From assembly GCA_002350625.1 (NCBI GenBank), contig DEFE01000018.1, forward strand, positions 76,243 to 134,696: 58,454 bases of DNA, in the 5' to 3' direction. Shown piece by piece: positions 9,296-16,379 of the stretch (positions are counted from its first letter, which is position 1; each line of letters starts with the position of its first letter). The notes below the pieces were generated by a model. The model was not told where the DNA came from, ran no database searches, and worked only from the letters and a program-made list of their open reading frames with translations. This stretch comes from Lachnospiraceae bacterium UBA2860. GTDB lineage: Bacteria > Bacillota > Clostridia > Lachnospirales > Lachnospiraceae. The translations under genes were made by a program, and so were the position numbers.

Positions 9296-9478
9296 TTACC
9301 CCGCGGCATAAAGCCCCAGACGAATCTCTTCCTGCAGAATTCTCTGCATGGCGTAATAATCCGCGGTTTCTTTTTCCGTCGCCGGCCGGACAGCCTCCTT
9401 TCCGCAGTCCGGGCACGCCAGAGTTTTCAGGGGGTAGCGGAACGTGTACTTGCAATGATCACAGGTGTAAAGATTCAT
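9296..9478 (-). CDS. Small zinc-ribbon protein
   Basis: A 60-residue protein with two CxxC knuckles (CDHCKYTF and CPDCGKEA), a standard zinc ribbon, followed by a helical tail. The start at 9478 has AAAGGAG six bases upstream. It is the first gene of the operon with the Y-family polymerase, and its stop codon is seven bases from the polymerase start. It may bind nucleic acid or help the polymerase, but its function is unknown. Confidence 0.8.
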   Translation of the reverse strand: MNLYTCDHCKYTFRYPLKTLACPDCGKEAVRPATEKETADYYAMQRILQEEIRLGLYAAG

Positions 9479-9491
9479 GGCGTCTCCTTTC

Positions 9492-9503
9492 GAATGTATG
9501 TTC
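9492..9503 (-). promoter_or_regulatory. Candidate LexA/DinR box
   Basis: GAATGTATGTTC (GAACATACATTC on the minus strand) differs at two positions from the Gram-positive SOS palindrome GAACATATGTTC. It lies 13-25 bp upstream of the zinc-ribbon start. A minus-strand TATAAT at 9518-9523 places it near the transcription start, where a repressor would act. Confidence 0.55.
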
Positions 9504-9564
9504 ATGTTACAAAAAGCATTATAGGGCGGGCTCTGTCCGCGCAAGGGTACAATGGGGAAGAAAA

Positions 9565-9593
9565 TATGACAAGGGGTCAGACCCCTTGTCATA
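9565..9593. repeat. 29-bp perfect palindrome, copy 2
   Basis: TATGACAAGGGGTC-A-GACCCCTTGTCATA has two perfect 14-bp arms around a single base. It is in the divergent space between the Y-polymerase operon and the GNAT gene. Copy 1 at 6232-6258 is in front of the SRAP gene. Confidence 0.85.
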
Positions 9594-9708
9594 AAAACAG
9601 CCACATCGTGAGCTGCGGCATAGAGAGTATATATTCAAAAAAGTTCGACAGATGCCGCAGACATGATAAGATGAAGCATATAAACAAATGAAAGGTGCCG
9701 AAAGCAAC

Positions 9709-10260
9709 ATGAAAATAAACCCGATCGACTTTACCCTGAAAGACGGCCGCCCCGCGACCCTGTGCAGCCCGAAACCGGAAGACGCAGAAGAGATGATCCG
9801 CTACATGGTGCGCTCAACGGAAGAAACCGACTTCCTCCTGAGATATCCGGAAGAAGCCCTCACCTATACCGTGGAGAGCGAGCGGGCCTTTCTCGAGAGC
9901 AGAAATGCATCGGAGGACGAGCTCATGATCACCTGCTACGTGCAGGGAAAGATCGCCGGAAACTGCGCGCTGATGAGAGACAGCCACATAAAAACCAGAC
10001 ACCGGGCCTCCGTCGCGATCGCATTACTGAAAGAATACTGGAATCTCGGCATCGGCACCCGGATGCTCGAGCAACTGATCCGCGCCGCGGAGCAGCGCGG
10101 GGATATCCTGCAGCTGGAACTGGACTACATTGAAGGCAATGTGCGGGCGCGGGCCCTCTATGAGAAAATGGGATTCCGGATCACGGGTGTGAAACCGGAT
10201 GCAATCCGCCTGAAAGACGGCACTCTCCTCAACGAATATATGATGATCAGAAAAATCTGA
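9709..10260 (+). CDS. GNAT N-acetyltransferase
   Basis: This 183-residue GCN5-related acetyltransferase moves an acetyl group from acetyl-CoA to an unknown amine. The acetyl-CoA binding region is VAIALLKEYWNLGIGTRMLE (about residues 103-122), with the C-terminal ELDYIEGNVRARALYEKMGF signature. The start at 9709 follows AAAGGTG; an earlier in-frame ATG at 9688 has no good site. It is divergent from the polymerase operon. Its family includes ribosomal-protein and antibiotic acetyltransferases, and no choice among them is possible here. Confidence 0.85.
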   Translation: MKINPIDFTLKDGRPATLCSPKPEDAEEMIRYMVRSTEETDFLLRYPEEALTYTVESERAFLESRNASEDELMITCYVQGKIAGNCALMRDSHIKTRHRASVAIALLKEYWNLGIGTRMLEQLIRAAEQRGDILQLELDYIEGNVRARALYEKMGFRITGVKPDAIRLKDGTLLNEYMMIRKI

Positions 10261-10343
10261 CGTTTTGTATCCGCACTTGCAGGACGCGGAATTATAAAAT
10301 AATATTTGAATCATAAACAATACGAGATGGGGCAGAAACCATC

Positions 10344-10511
10344 ATGACGATCAGTAAAACACTTAATGGAAGCGAAGCTGTCGTTGCGGTGGCAGGATGG
10401 CTTGACACACAGGCTTCACCGGAGCTTCTTGCGGAGCTCGACCGGCTCGAAGAAGGCGTGATGGGTATCGTCAAAACAACCGGAATCGATAAGAGAGTAA
10501 AATTTGAATAA
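10344..10511 (+). pseudogene. STAS-domain anti-anti-sigma factor with internal deletion
   Basis: The 55-residue frame begins like a STAS anti-sigma antagonist (MTISKTLNGSEAVVAVAGWL, then DTQASPELLAELDRLE) and ends like one (VMGIVKTTGIDKRVKFE). The middle of the domain, including the phosphorylatable serine segment of the SpoIIAA/RsbV fold, is missing. The normal length is about 100 residues. An in-frame deletion is the simplest explanation. The anti-sigma remnant downstream is its expected partner. Confidence 0.7.
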
Positions 10512-10528
10512 GAACAAAATTATTCGGG

Positions 10529-10717
10529 TGCAGACCAGGTTGCCTTCAGCTGCAGACGAAGCGGGAGGAGCCCGCTTTTGAAGACCTTGACTTCGGCGGC
10601 ATGGGCATCAAGCTCGCGCGCACGCTCTCCAGGGACATGGTCTACAACCGGGTGGGTGTAAAAAACGTGCTTACGATGACTTTTGAGATCGATCCGGATG
10701 CTTTCGCGGCGGACTGA
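10529..10717 (+). pseudogene. RsbW/SpoIIAB-like anti-sigma kinase, C-terminal remnant
   Basis: An open frame ending at TGA 10715-10717 reads LQTKREEPAFEDLDFGGMGI and then KLARTLSRDMVYNRVGVKNV with LTMTFEID. This matches the last part of GHKL-type serine kinases of anti-sigma factors (GG[LM]GI, then a strand GKNVLTMT). The N-terminal ATP-binding half is gone and there is no start codon. With the truncated STAS gene 18 bp upstream it marks a decayed partner-switch pair. Confidence 0.65.
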
Positions 10718-10773
10718 TCCATGAGATCGCCGGCCGCGTATAAGCGCAGGCCGTCGCCGCACCGGCACAGAGC

Positions 10774-10812
10774 AAAAAAAGAGACACCTCCGTAAAAGGA
10801 GATGTCTCTTTT
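10774..10812. terminator. Bidirectional terminator
   Basis: A 12-bp stem with one G-T pair (AGAGACACCTCC / GGAGATGTCTCT, loop GTAAAA) is flanked by seven A on the left and four T on the right. It can serve the SH3-peptide gene on the minus strand and whatever is left of the sigma-control genes on the plus strand. Confidence 0.8.
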
Positions 10813-10838
10813 AATGATCTTTTTGAAGTTGATTCCGA

Positions 10839-11108
10839 TCAGAATCCGATCAGGCTGCCGGCGATCCATCCGAATAAATCCTCGGAGCCGACGACATAAA
10901 CCTGATACCAGGTATAGCCGTCTTTGTACTCTTTCTTGCCGGTGGTTCCCACCCAGTCCCCGTTGTCGAGCTTGAGCTTGACGCGGGAGTCAAGGCCGGG
11001 CGCCGTTCTGAGGTTGGCGTAAGGAACTGCATCGTTGTGAACCTGGACTTCCTTGCCGCCGGATACGCTTTCAAGAGATTCATCGTTGATTTTATTAATA
11101 TCTGACAT
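10839..11108 (-). CDS. SH3-like peptide with double-glycine leader
   Basis: This protein has 89 residues. The start at 11108 follows GGAGGA by eight bases. Residues 1-18 (MSDINKINDESLESVSGG) look like a double-glycine leader of the kind cut by C39-peptidase ABC exporters. The rest reads like a bacterial SH3 domain (YANLRTAPGLDSRVKLKL, then GDWVGTTG and WYQVYVVG). Bacteriocin-type leaders usually precede small antimicrobial or signalling peptides, so an SH3 cargo is unusual. No exporter or modification gene is nearby. It is monocistronic, with a TATAAT-like element on the minus strand at 11172-11177. Confidence 0.7.
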   Translation of the reverse strand: MSDINKINDESLESVSGGKEVQVHNDAVPYANLRTAPGLDSRVKLKLDNGDWVGTTGKKEYKDGYTWYQVYVVGSEDLFGWIAGSLIGF

Positions 11109-11267
11109 GATTTTATCCTCCATTTTCTTTGTGCCGCATTGCCGCGGCTTTTTGTTTTTGTTGATGACGTGATTATATCCTGCCTTTTATCACACTACTG
11201 TCACTCAGCACTTTTTTATGATTTACGAAAATGCTGCAGGCAATAAGGAACAGGCCGCGCGCCACTT

Positions 11268-11296
11268 TTGCCTCAGTTTTCCGCTTGTGGTACAAT
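11268..11296 (+). promoter_or_regulatory. Sigma-A-type promoter for the cysteine-rich gene
   Basis: TTGCCT (11268-11273) and TACAAT (11291-11296) are separated by exactly 17 bp. The next gene starts at 11359. Confidence 0.55.
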
Positions 11297-11358
11297 AGCC
11301 TCAGTTTCTTAAGGAAGGCTTGCGAACCGGTTGATCATGCGCATAAGTGAGGCGGCAG

Positions 11359-11607
11359 ATGGAAAATTCAAGCAGGTTTTTCGCAAATAAAGCATGTGAG
11401 TACTACCCCTGTCACAGCAGCGACGAAGACATCAACTGTCTGTTCTGTTACTGCCCGCTGTATCATCTCGACTGCCCGGGCAGCTACAGCCTGCTGGAAA
11501 AAAACGGGAAGACGATCAAGAACTGTACGAACTGCACCTTTCCCCATGAGGCGGACAACTACGACCTCATCATGGCGCTGCTGAGGGCGGATCTGCTGCC
11601 TGGTTAA
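11359..11607 (+). CDS. Cysteine-rich small-domain protein
   Basis: An 82-residue protein with nine cysteines arranged as CEYYPCH, CLFCYCPLYHLDCPG and CTNCTFPHE. This matches the 'cysteine-rich small domain' family (Pfam PF04071), a putative metal-binding module that also occurs fused to cobalamin-pathway proteins. I chose ATG 11359 with the AAGTGAGG site; a GTG at 11347 is also possible. It ends convergent with the subtilase gene, overlapping its stop codon by a few bases. No cobalamin genes are seen nearby, so its role is open. Confidence 0.8.
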   Translation: MENSSRFFANKACEYYPCHSSDEDINCLFCYCPLYHLDCPGSYSLLEKNGKTIKNCTNCTFPHEADNYDLIMALLRADLLPG

Positions 11608-13700
11608 CGCACGATGACCTTCACGGTAATCGTCTTTTTTCCGCTCTTTATTTTGATGAAAGCCGTGCCCTTTGCCCTGGCCGTCAGCTTCCCGGCTTTT
11701 GAGACGGTAACGATCTTCTTCTGCTTGGAAGTGAAACGCAGGCCTTCCGTAGAAGTGACGGGATAGAGCACCGGCTGCAGCTTATACTTACTGCCTGCCG
11801 ATAAGCGCACCGTTTTGGAGGGGATGCGGATCTTTTTGGTTTTTACTGTGCCTTTCTGAATCTTAAGCCGGAAGACAACGCTGCGGCCGCTCGCCGTCTT
11901 TGCCGTGATCTTCACGGTCCCGGTTCTCATCCCGGCCTTGATGACACAGGTGCCGTCAGACTTGCCTGTGACCGTTGCCTTCGCTTTGTTTGAAGACTTC
12001 CATGAAACGACCTGATCCCCGTCTTTAAGCCCGACGACCTTGAGCTTTTTCGTGCGCTGCTTCTTTTTCAGGGGGACGGTATAGCTGACATTTGCCTGCG
12101 GTCTGGAATTCGTGTAAGAAGGCCCGGTTTCTTCTGAAGGATCTGCGCTCTTGGCAGGCTCGGCGGCCTTTTTCCACTTGGCGGTATAAGTCGCGTCACC
12201 CTGAACTGTCGGACTTATGGAAGGCGTCCAGCCGTCAAATACATATCCTTCCTCCCCTGTTGTGTCCGGTGCAGCCGGGGTGGCGGAACCGTACAGCGCG
12301 GAAAGCGTCTGCGCCGCGAACTTGCCGTGTTCCCCCGGCATATACGTGATTGTCCGCTGCAGCAATTTCCCGAAGTATGCGAAGCCAGCGCCATAATGAA
12401 GGTCTGTGCCAAGGCTTTCGGCATTGGTCTTAATCAGGCTCTCAATCTGCTGAGGAGAAGCCTCCGGATTTGTCATGCGCAGGAGCGCTGCCATTGCCGA
12501 CACGTGCGGTGTGGCCTGAGATGTACCGTTGCTATAGTCCATGCCATCGCCGTCCGCCGTAATCACGGAACTCCAGATCCTGACGCCGGGCGCAACGACA
12601 TCGAGTTTTTTTCCGAAATTGCTGGTTACGGCATGCACTTTTTCCCTGTCAACAGAGCCGACAACGATACAGTTGTTGATATAGCCCGGAATGAAGACGG
12701 TTTCGCCGGATTCCGACTCAATCTCTATCCCCTGGTTTCCCGCGCAGACAACAACGACGACGCCCTTGGAGACAGCCTCCTCAACACAGTCTTCAAGATA
12801 CGCACTTCTCGTACCGGGTCCGCCGATGCTCATGTTGATGACATCGACGCCCTGCGCTGCGGCGTATTTTATCCCTTCTCCGATTGTCGTTGTCGTTCCT
12901 GATCCCTCTAAATATCCTTCAGAGGTTACGACCCGCACAGGAAGAATATCCACATTGAGTCCGTCGGTGCACTGTGCGATGATACCTGCGACATGCGTTC
13001 CGTGCTTATCTCTGAGCGCGGGATCCAGTGCAGATTCATCGAAACTTTGAAGAATATCTTCTTCAGAAAAGGGATCGAGGGAGAAGCTTTTTGCTTTGTC
13101 CTTCAGGAGCCTGTTTGTAAGGAGCGGGTGCGTGAAGGAAATCCCTGTATCTAATACGGCAACGACTTTGCGCGTATTGAGCTGATGCTCCTTGATATAT
13201 TGGGAGTAGACAGGGAACATCATCAGTTTTTTGTCCCACGTATGGTCTTTTTCTTCCGCTGCCGCCCCTTCCGGATCGGAGGTGTCCGATTCGTCCGAGA
13301 CAAAGACCATGACATCCGGTTCGACATATTCCGTTGCCGCCTGCATCTTAAGAAGCTTTTCGGCAGCCCTGGCTTTCTCGCTGGATTCAAACTGAAGGAA
13401 ATAGACGCCGTCGCTGTTCCTAATGGCATCTATCGCGCCATATTTGTCCGGGTCAAGATGCGCGTCGCTGCTTTTCACGATGAGACGCGCCGTGATGTAG
13501 GGATTCCGGGCAGCCTGCTGCGGCGTTGCGGAGACATCATGCGCGCCGACCAATTCGATGAGGGCTTCAGAGAAGCTCGGATCAGACAGTTTGGGAACGG
13601 CATCTGCAGAGGCTATGACAGGACAGAGCAGGAGGATGCAGCAGATGGCAGAAAGGAGAACGCTGTTTCGGAGGGTGAATCGCTTAGAATTCTCAGTCAT
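11604..13700 (-). CDS. Secreted subtilisin-like serine protease (S8)
   Basis: This 698-residue secreted protease has a signal peptide (about residues 1-31, SVLLSAICCILLLCPVIASA) and an I9-like propeptide (about 60-135). The S8 domain has Asp184 (VAVLDTGIS), His233 (DKHGTHVAG), oxyanion Asn322 (CAGNQG) and Ser394 (NGTSQATPHV). After the catalytic domain come an InlB-type repeat with YVFDGWTPS and YTAKW (about 465-520). A Big_2/Ig-like tail with repeated VTGK and TVKVIVR strands follows. The tail is probably an adhesive or spacer module. No cell-wall sorting signal is seen, so release into the medium or non-covalent binding is likely. The propeptide resembles that of the ICE surface protein. 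Confidence 0.92.
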   Translation of the reverse strand: MTENSKRFTLRNSVLLSAICCILLLCPVIASADAVPKLSDPSFSEALIELVGAHDVSATPQQAARNPYITARLIVKSSDAHLDPDKYGAIDAIRNSDGVYFLQFESSEKARAAEKLLKMQAATEYVEPDVMVFVSDESDTSDPEGAAAEEKDHTWDKKLMMFPVYSQYIKEHQLNTRKVVAVLDTGISFTHPLLTNRLLKDKAKSFSLDPFSEEDILQSFDESALDPALRDKHGTHVAGIIAQCTDGLNVDILPVRVVTSEGYLEGSGTTTTIGEGIKYAAAQGVDVINMSIGGPGTRSAYLEDCVEEAVSKGVVVVVCAGNQGIEIESESGETVFIPGYINNCIVVGSVDREKVHAVTSNFGKKLDVVAPGVRIWSSVITADGDGMDYSNGTSQATPHVSAMAALLRMTNPEASPQQIESLIKTNAESLGTDLHYGAGFAYFGKLLQRTITYMPGEHGKFAAQTLSALYGSATPAAPDTTGEEGYVFDGWTPSISPTVQGDATYTAKWKKAAEPAKSADPSEETGPSYTNSRPQANVSYTVPLKKKQRTKKLKVVGLKDGDQVVSWKSSNKAKATVTGKSDGTCVIKAGMRTGTVKITAKTASGRSVVFRLKIQKGTVKTKKIRIPSKTVRLSAGSKYKLQPVLYPVTSTEGLRFTSKQKKIVTVSKAGKLTARAKGTAFIKIKSGKKTITVKVIVR

Positions 13701-13754
13701 TTTCGTATAGTCTCCCGTCGTTATGATCTGGTGTGAATGTGAATCCTGTAAAGG

Positions 13755-13784
13755 AGCATACCATTTTTGCCGCTCTCATGTAAA
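13755..13784 (-). promoter_or_regulatory. Candidate promoter of the subtilase gene
   Basis: On the minus strand TTTACA (complement of 13779-13784) and TATGCT (complement of 13755-13760) are 18 bp apart. They lie about 55 bp upstream of the subtilase start codon. Confidence 0.45.
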
Positions 13785-13884
13785 GCCCGGGGGCATGAAG
13801 GTGAATTCCTGTTGCGGCAAATACCGAAACAAAATAGAATAGAAGAAAACAGTCATTTCAAAGCGGCAAGGAGGCGTATACGCC

Positions 13885-14925
13885 ATGAAGATTTTCAACG
13901 GCTACATGCACGGGATCAACCTGGGCGGCTGGTTTTCCCAGTGCGACTATTCGAAGGAGCGCTACGACCATTTCATTAAGGAGGAGGACCTCGCGCAGAT
14001 CAAACGCTGGGGCCTTGACCACGTCCGCCTGCCGGTGGATTATAACCTGGTCGAAGAAAAGGACGGCACCTACATCGAGGAAGGCTTTGCCCGCATCGAG
14101 CAGGTGATTCTCTGGTGCAAAGCGCACGGCCTCAACATGGTGCTGGACCTGCACAAGACCTTCGGCTACAGCTTTGACGACGGGGAGGCGGAGAGCGGAT
14201 TTTTCGAAAATGCCGCCTATCAGGAGCGTTTCTGCCGCCTGTGGGAGGAATTTGCGAGGCGCTTCGGGAAGTATGAGAGCCTGCTCGCATTTGAGCTTCT
14301 AAACGAAGTGACGGACAAAGAATACGCGGACACCTGGAATGACATTTCCGACAGGTGCATCCGCCGCATCCGCGCGATCGCGCCGACGATCACGATTCTC
14401 ATTGGCGGCTATTTCAACAACAGCATCGAGGCGCTGAAGGATCTGCGCCCGCCGCAGGATGAGCATATCGTCTACAACTTCCACTGCTACGAGCCGCTGA
14501 TCTTCACGCATCAGGGCGCCTACTGGGTAAACGGCATGGATACATCCTTCCGGATGCCGTATGACAGCACTTATCGCGAATACGCCGAGATGGCCGCCCG
14601 TGAGATCGACCATTATTACAGCAGCTTCGACGGTTTTGCCCCGGACGAGCCATTTGGTCCCGCCTTCTTCGAGCAGCTCATCGCCGAGGCCGTCTCTGTG
14701 GCGGAAGAAAGAGATGTGGCCCTGTACTGCGGCGAATTCGGCGTCATTGATCTCGCGAATGCCGAAGACACCGCCAAATGGTACCGCGCGATCTGCGGCG
14801 TCCTCGACCGCTATCACATCGGCCGCGCCGCCTGGACCTACAAGGAGATGGATTTCGGCTTTATCGACGGGCATCTCGGAAGCTCCCTCGAGGAGGTACT
14901 TTTCGCACTGCGCGGTCAAAAATGA
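13885..14925 (+). CDS. GH5 endo-glycanase (cellulase family)
   Basis: This 346-residue family 5 glycoside hydrolase has a TIM barrel. The acid/base is Glu141 (ELLNEV) and the nucleophile Glu284 (YCGEFGV). NLGGWFSQ near the start and VRLPVDYNLV (about 47-56) are typical of the family, and NFHCYEPLIFTHQG (about 198-211) holds the conserved barrel histidine and tyrosine. There is no signal peptide, so it likely acts inside on imported oligosaccharides. Whether it prefers beta-1,4-glucan or mannan cannot be told. AAGGAGG is found about 10 bases before ATG 13885. It stands alone, after the divergent subtilase. Confidence 0.9.
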   Translation: MKIFNGYMHGINLGGWFSQCDYSKERYDHFIKEEDLAQIKRWGLDHVRLPVDYNLVEEKDGTYIEEGFARIEQVILWCKAHGLNMVLDLHKTFGYSFDDGEAESGFFENAAYQERFCRLWEEFARRFGKYESLLAFELLNEVTDKEYADTWNDISDRCIRRIRAIAPTITILIGGYFNNSIEALKDLRPPQDEHIVYNFHCYEPLIFTHQGAYWVNGMDTSFRMPYDSTYREYAEMAAREIDHYYSSFDGFAPDEPFGPAFFEQLIAEAVSVAEERDVALYCGEFGVIDLANAEDTAKWYRAICGVLDRYHIGRAAWTYKEMDFGFIDGHLGSSLEEVLFALRGQK

Positions 14926-14960
14926 TGGACAATGTCTGCAAAACCATGTAATATGTTATA

Positions 14961-15015
14961 GGCTTATTTCGCTTGCGCGGCATTTTCGTAAGTTCCGCGC
15001 AGCCGTGAATAAGCC
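14961..15015. repeat. Long two-part inverted repeat
   Basis: GGCTTATT (14961) pairs with AATAAGCC (ends 15015) and, inside, TGCGCGG (14974) pairs with CCGCGCA (ends 15001). There is no T tract, so it is a poor terminator. It ends four bases before the truncated tRNA. Confidence 0.5.
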
Positions 15016-15018
15016 CGT

Positions 15019-15058
15019 GTCGCTATAGCTCAGCAGGATAGAGCGACCGCCTCCTAAG
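15019..15058 (+). pseudogene. 5' half of a tRNA-Arg(CCU)
   Basis: The stretch matches the complete tRNA downstream through the D arm (TAGCTCAGCAGGATAGAGC) and the anticodon loop (GCCTCCTAAG). It then diverges, and no T arm or matching 3' acceptor strand follows. It is a truncated tRNA gene, probably left by recombination at the anticodon loop. Confidence 0.7.
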
Positions 15059-15130
15059 GTGGCGGAATTTCGCCCCTGAGTTGAAAAACGGGGGACGAAA
15101 GAATATAGTGTATGAGTCAATTTCATATAT

Positions 15131-15205
15131 GTCCATGTAGCTCAGCAGGATAGAGCACTCGCCTCCTAAGCGAGGGGTTCGGAGGTTCGAATCCTCTCAT
15201 GGACG
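15131..15205 (+). tRNA. tRNA-Arg(CCU)
   Basis: A complete cloverleaf: acceptor GTCCATG / CATGGAC, D arm GCTC / GAGC, and an anticodon stem CTCGC / GCGAG with loop CTCCTAA (anticodon CCT). The T arm contains GGTTCGAATCC and the discriminator base is G. The CCA is not encoded. Its 3' end is a likely attachment site for the conjugative element, whose genes begin downstream. Confidence 0.95.
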
Positions 15206-15207
15206 CG

Positions 15208-15260
15208 AAAAACACTGGATTTTCAAGGGTTTCTTGGCAATCCAGTGTTTTTCTTTTTTT
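15208..15260 (+). terminator. Terminator of the tRNA-Arg gene
   Basis: A 14-bp stem (AAAAACACTGGATT / AATCCAGTGTTTTT) with a 17-base loop is followed by CTTTTTTT. It starts three bases after the tRNA. Confidence 0.9.
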
Positions 15261-15302
15261 GTCCGGAATACAATTTGAACATCCATACGGCCGCCTGGGC
15301 AC

Positions 15303-15395
15303 TTTGCAAACATTGTTTGCAAAAAAGCCGATTTTTGGGCGATTTGCAAACGGATTTGCAAACAAACTTTTTTTGAACGATTAGTTTTTGCAAAC
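15303..15395. repeat. Cluster of TTTGCAAAC repeats
   Basis: TTTGCAAAC occurs at 15303, 15343, 15355 and 15387, and once inverted at 15315 (GTTTGCAAA). The repeats lie in a 93-bp AT-rich segment just inside the presumed left end of the element. They could be arm-type binding sites for an integrase or excisionase, or operator sites. Confidence 0.65.
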
Positions 15396-15551
15396 AAAAA
15401 AAGGGGAAGGTTCATTGTCAGCATAGTATAAGGCGAAGGGTTGTCCATCGGAGATAAGCTGGAGAAATCTCTGTCTGGCGCTTATATTCGATGTAAGAAT
15501 CAGAGTCCTGCCTGGCGCTGCCGCCAGGACATGGGTATTGTAACGGGGCAA

Positions 15552-15956
15552 TCAGACCATCTTTGACAGCTTGCCCAGACTCTTTGAAAGATCTATGGCG
15601 CTTTCAGGAACAGTGATGAGTTCTCCTTCCGCAACGACATAGTTTTCAACCGGAACATGCTCCTTCATGGTACGCTCAATCTCATGCATAATGTAGTGCA
15701 TCTGCGTGCAGTGCGGGGAGCGGTCCACGGAAGCGAAAGTGAGTTTCTTAAGCTGACCGGTGCCAAAGACGGCTGATAGTTTGGTTATGGCCATATTGAT
15801 ATGAGTTGTTTCCAGACAAAGAGAGTAGACCTGATCGGCACTGTTTGAAAGAAGTGTAAAAGCTTCCGGGAATACCTGTGGGAAACATGCTCCAACGATC
15901 AGAACCCTGCCCTTTATCGCATATACATTGGTTTCCATCAAATGCTGTATTTTCAT
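15552..15956 (-). CDS. Hypothetical protein, 134 residues
   Basis: I do not recognise this protein. It is of mixed alpha/beta character with an early hydrophobic strand (GRVLIVGACFPQVFPEAFTL) and three cysteines, and no signal peptide. It lies 76 bp downstream of the other leftward gene (16033-16296) and probably shares its promoter at 16351-16379. Its place between the tRNA and the rest of the element suggests it belongs to the element, though it could be host. Confidence 0.6.
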   Translation of the reverse strand: MKIQHLMETNVYAIKGRVLIVGACFPQVFPEAFTLLSNSADQVYSLCLETTHINMAITKLSAVFGTGQLKKLTFASVDRSPHCTQMHYIMHEIERTMKEHVPVENYVVAEGELITVPESAIDLSKSLGKLSKMV

Positions 15957-16032
15957 GTGCAGGCTCCTTATCTTCTTTTATTACATCTTGTAAGATCCCG
16001 TGTTATTTTTCTTCCAGCTCGTATATATCGCT

Positions 16033-16296
16033 CTATTCCCCGGTCACGCGATCTACAAGGGATTTGATCAGTGACGGTGATTTCTTCTCTTTCAGCATTT
16101 TCTGTACCATCTGGGCCCGTTGCTCAGTGTCTTCGTCAATACTGCGTCTGATTTCACTAACTTTCTGATCAGCCTTTTCTTCCATAATGTCCCGGACAGA
16201 GTCAGCCCGCTCCATCTCCTCGAAGAAATTTTTCAGGTCAGCTGCACCTTGGACATGATCCAGAGCGTCATGATTCAGATTAATATCGTCACTCAT
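16033..16296 (-). CDS. Small protein with leader-like N-terminus
   Basis: This 87-residue, highly charged, probably helical protein starts at 16296, nine bases after GGAG. Its first 19 residues (MSDDINLNHDALDHVQGAA) resemble a double-glycine leader in spacing and pattern, but the GG is GA. The remainder (EEMERADSVRDIMEEKADQK and on) looks like an amphipathic helix or coiled coil. The leader resembles that of the SH3 peptide at 10839-11108, which begins MSDINKINDESLE. Function is unknown. It is the first gene of a leftward pair. Confidence 0.6.
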   Translation of the reverse strand: MSDDINLNHDALDHVQGAADLKNFFEEMERADSVRDIMEEKADQKVSEIRRSIDEDTEQRAQMVQKMLKEKKSPSLIKSLVDRVTGE

Positions 16297-16350
16297 TGTG
16301 TGGATCTCCTTAAAGCTGTTTCTCCTCCATAACATCCTGTGGATGGATTA

Positions 16351-16379
16351 ACTATAGCATCCCAGATGATCACGGGCAA
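16351..16379 (-). promoter_or_regulatory. Promoter for the leftward gene pair
   Basis: On the minus strand TTGCCC (complement of 16374-16379) and TATAGT (complement of 16351-16356) are 17 bp apart. They lie about 55 bp before the start of the 87-residue gene. Confidence 0.55.

Noticed and set aside
15303..15395. CRISPR-like repeat array
   Set aside because: The repeats are only nine bases, irregularly spaced and partly inverted, and no cas gene is near.
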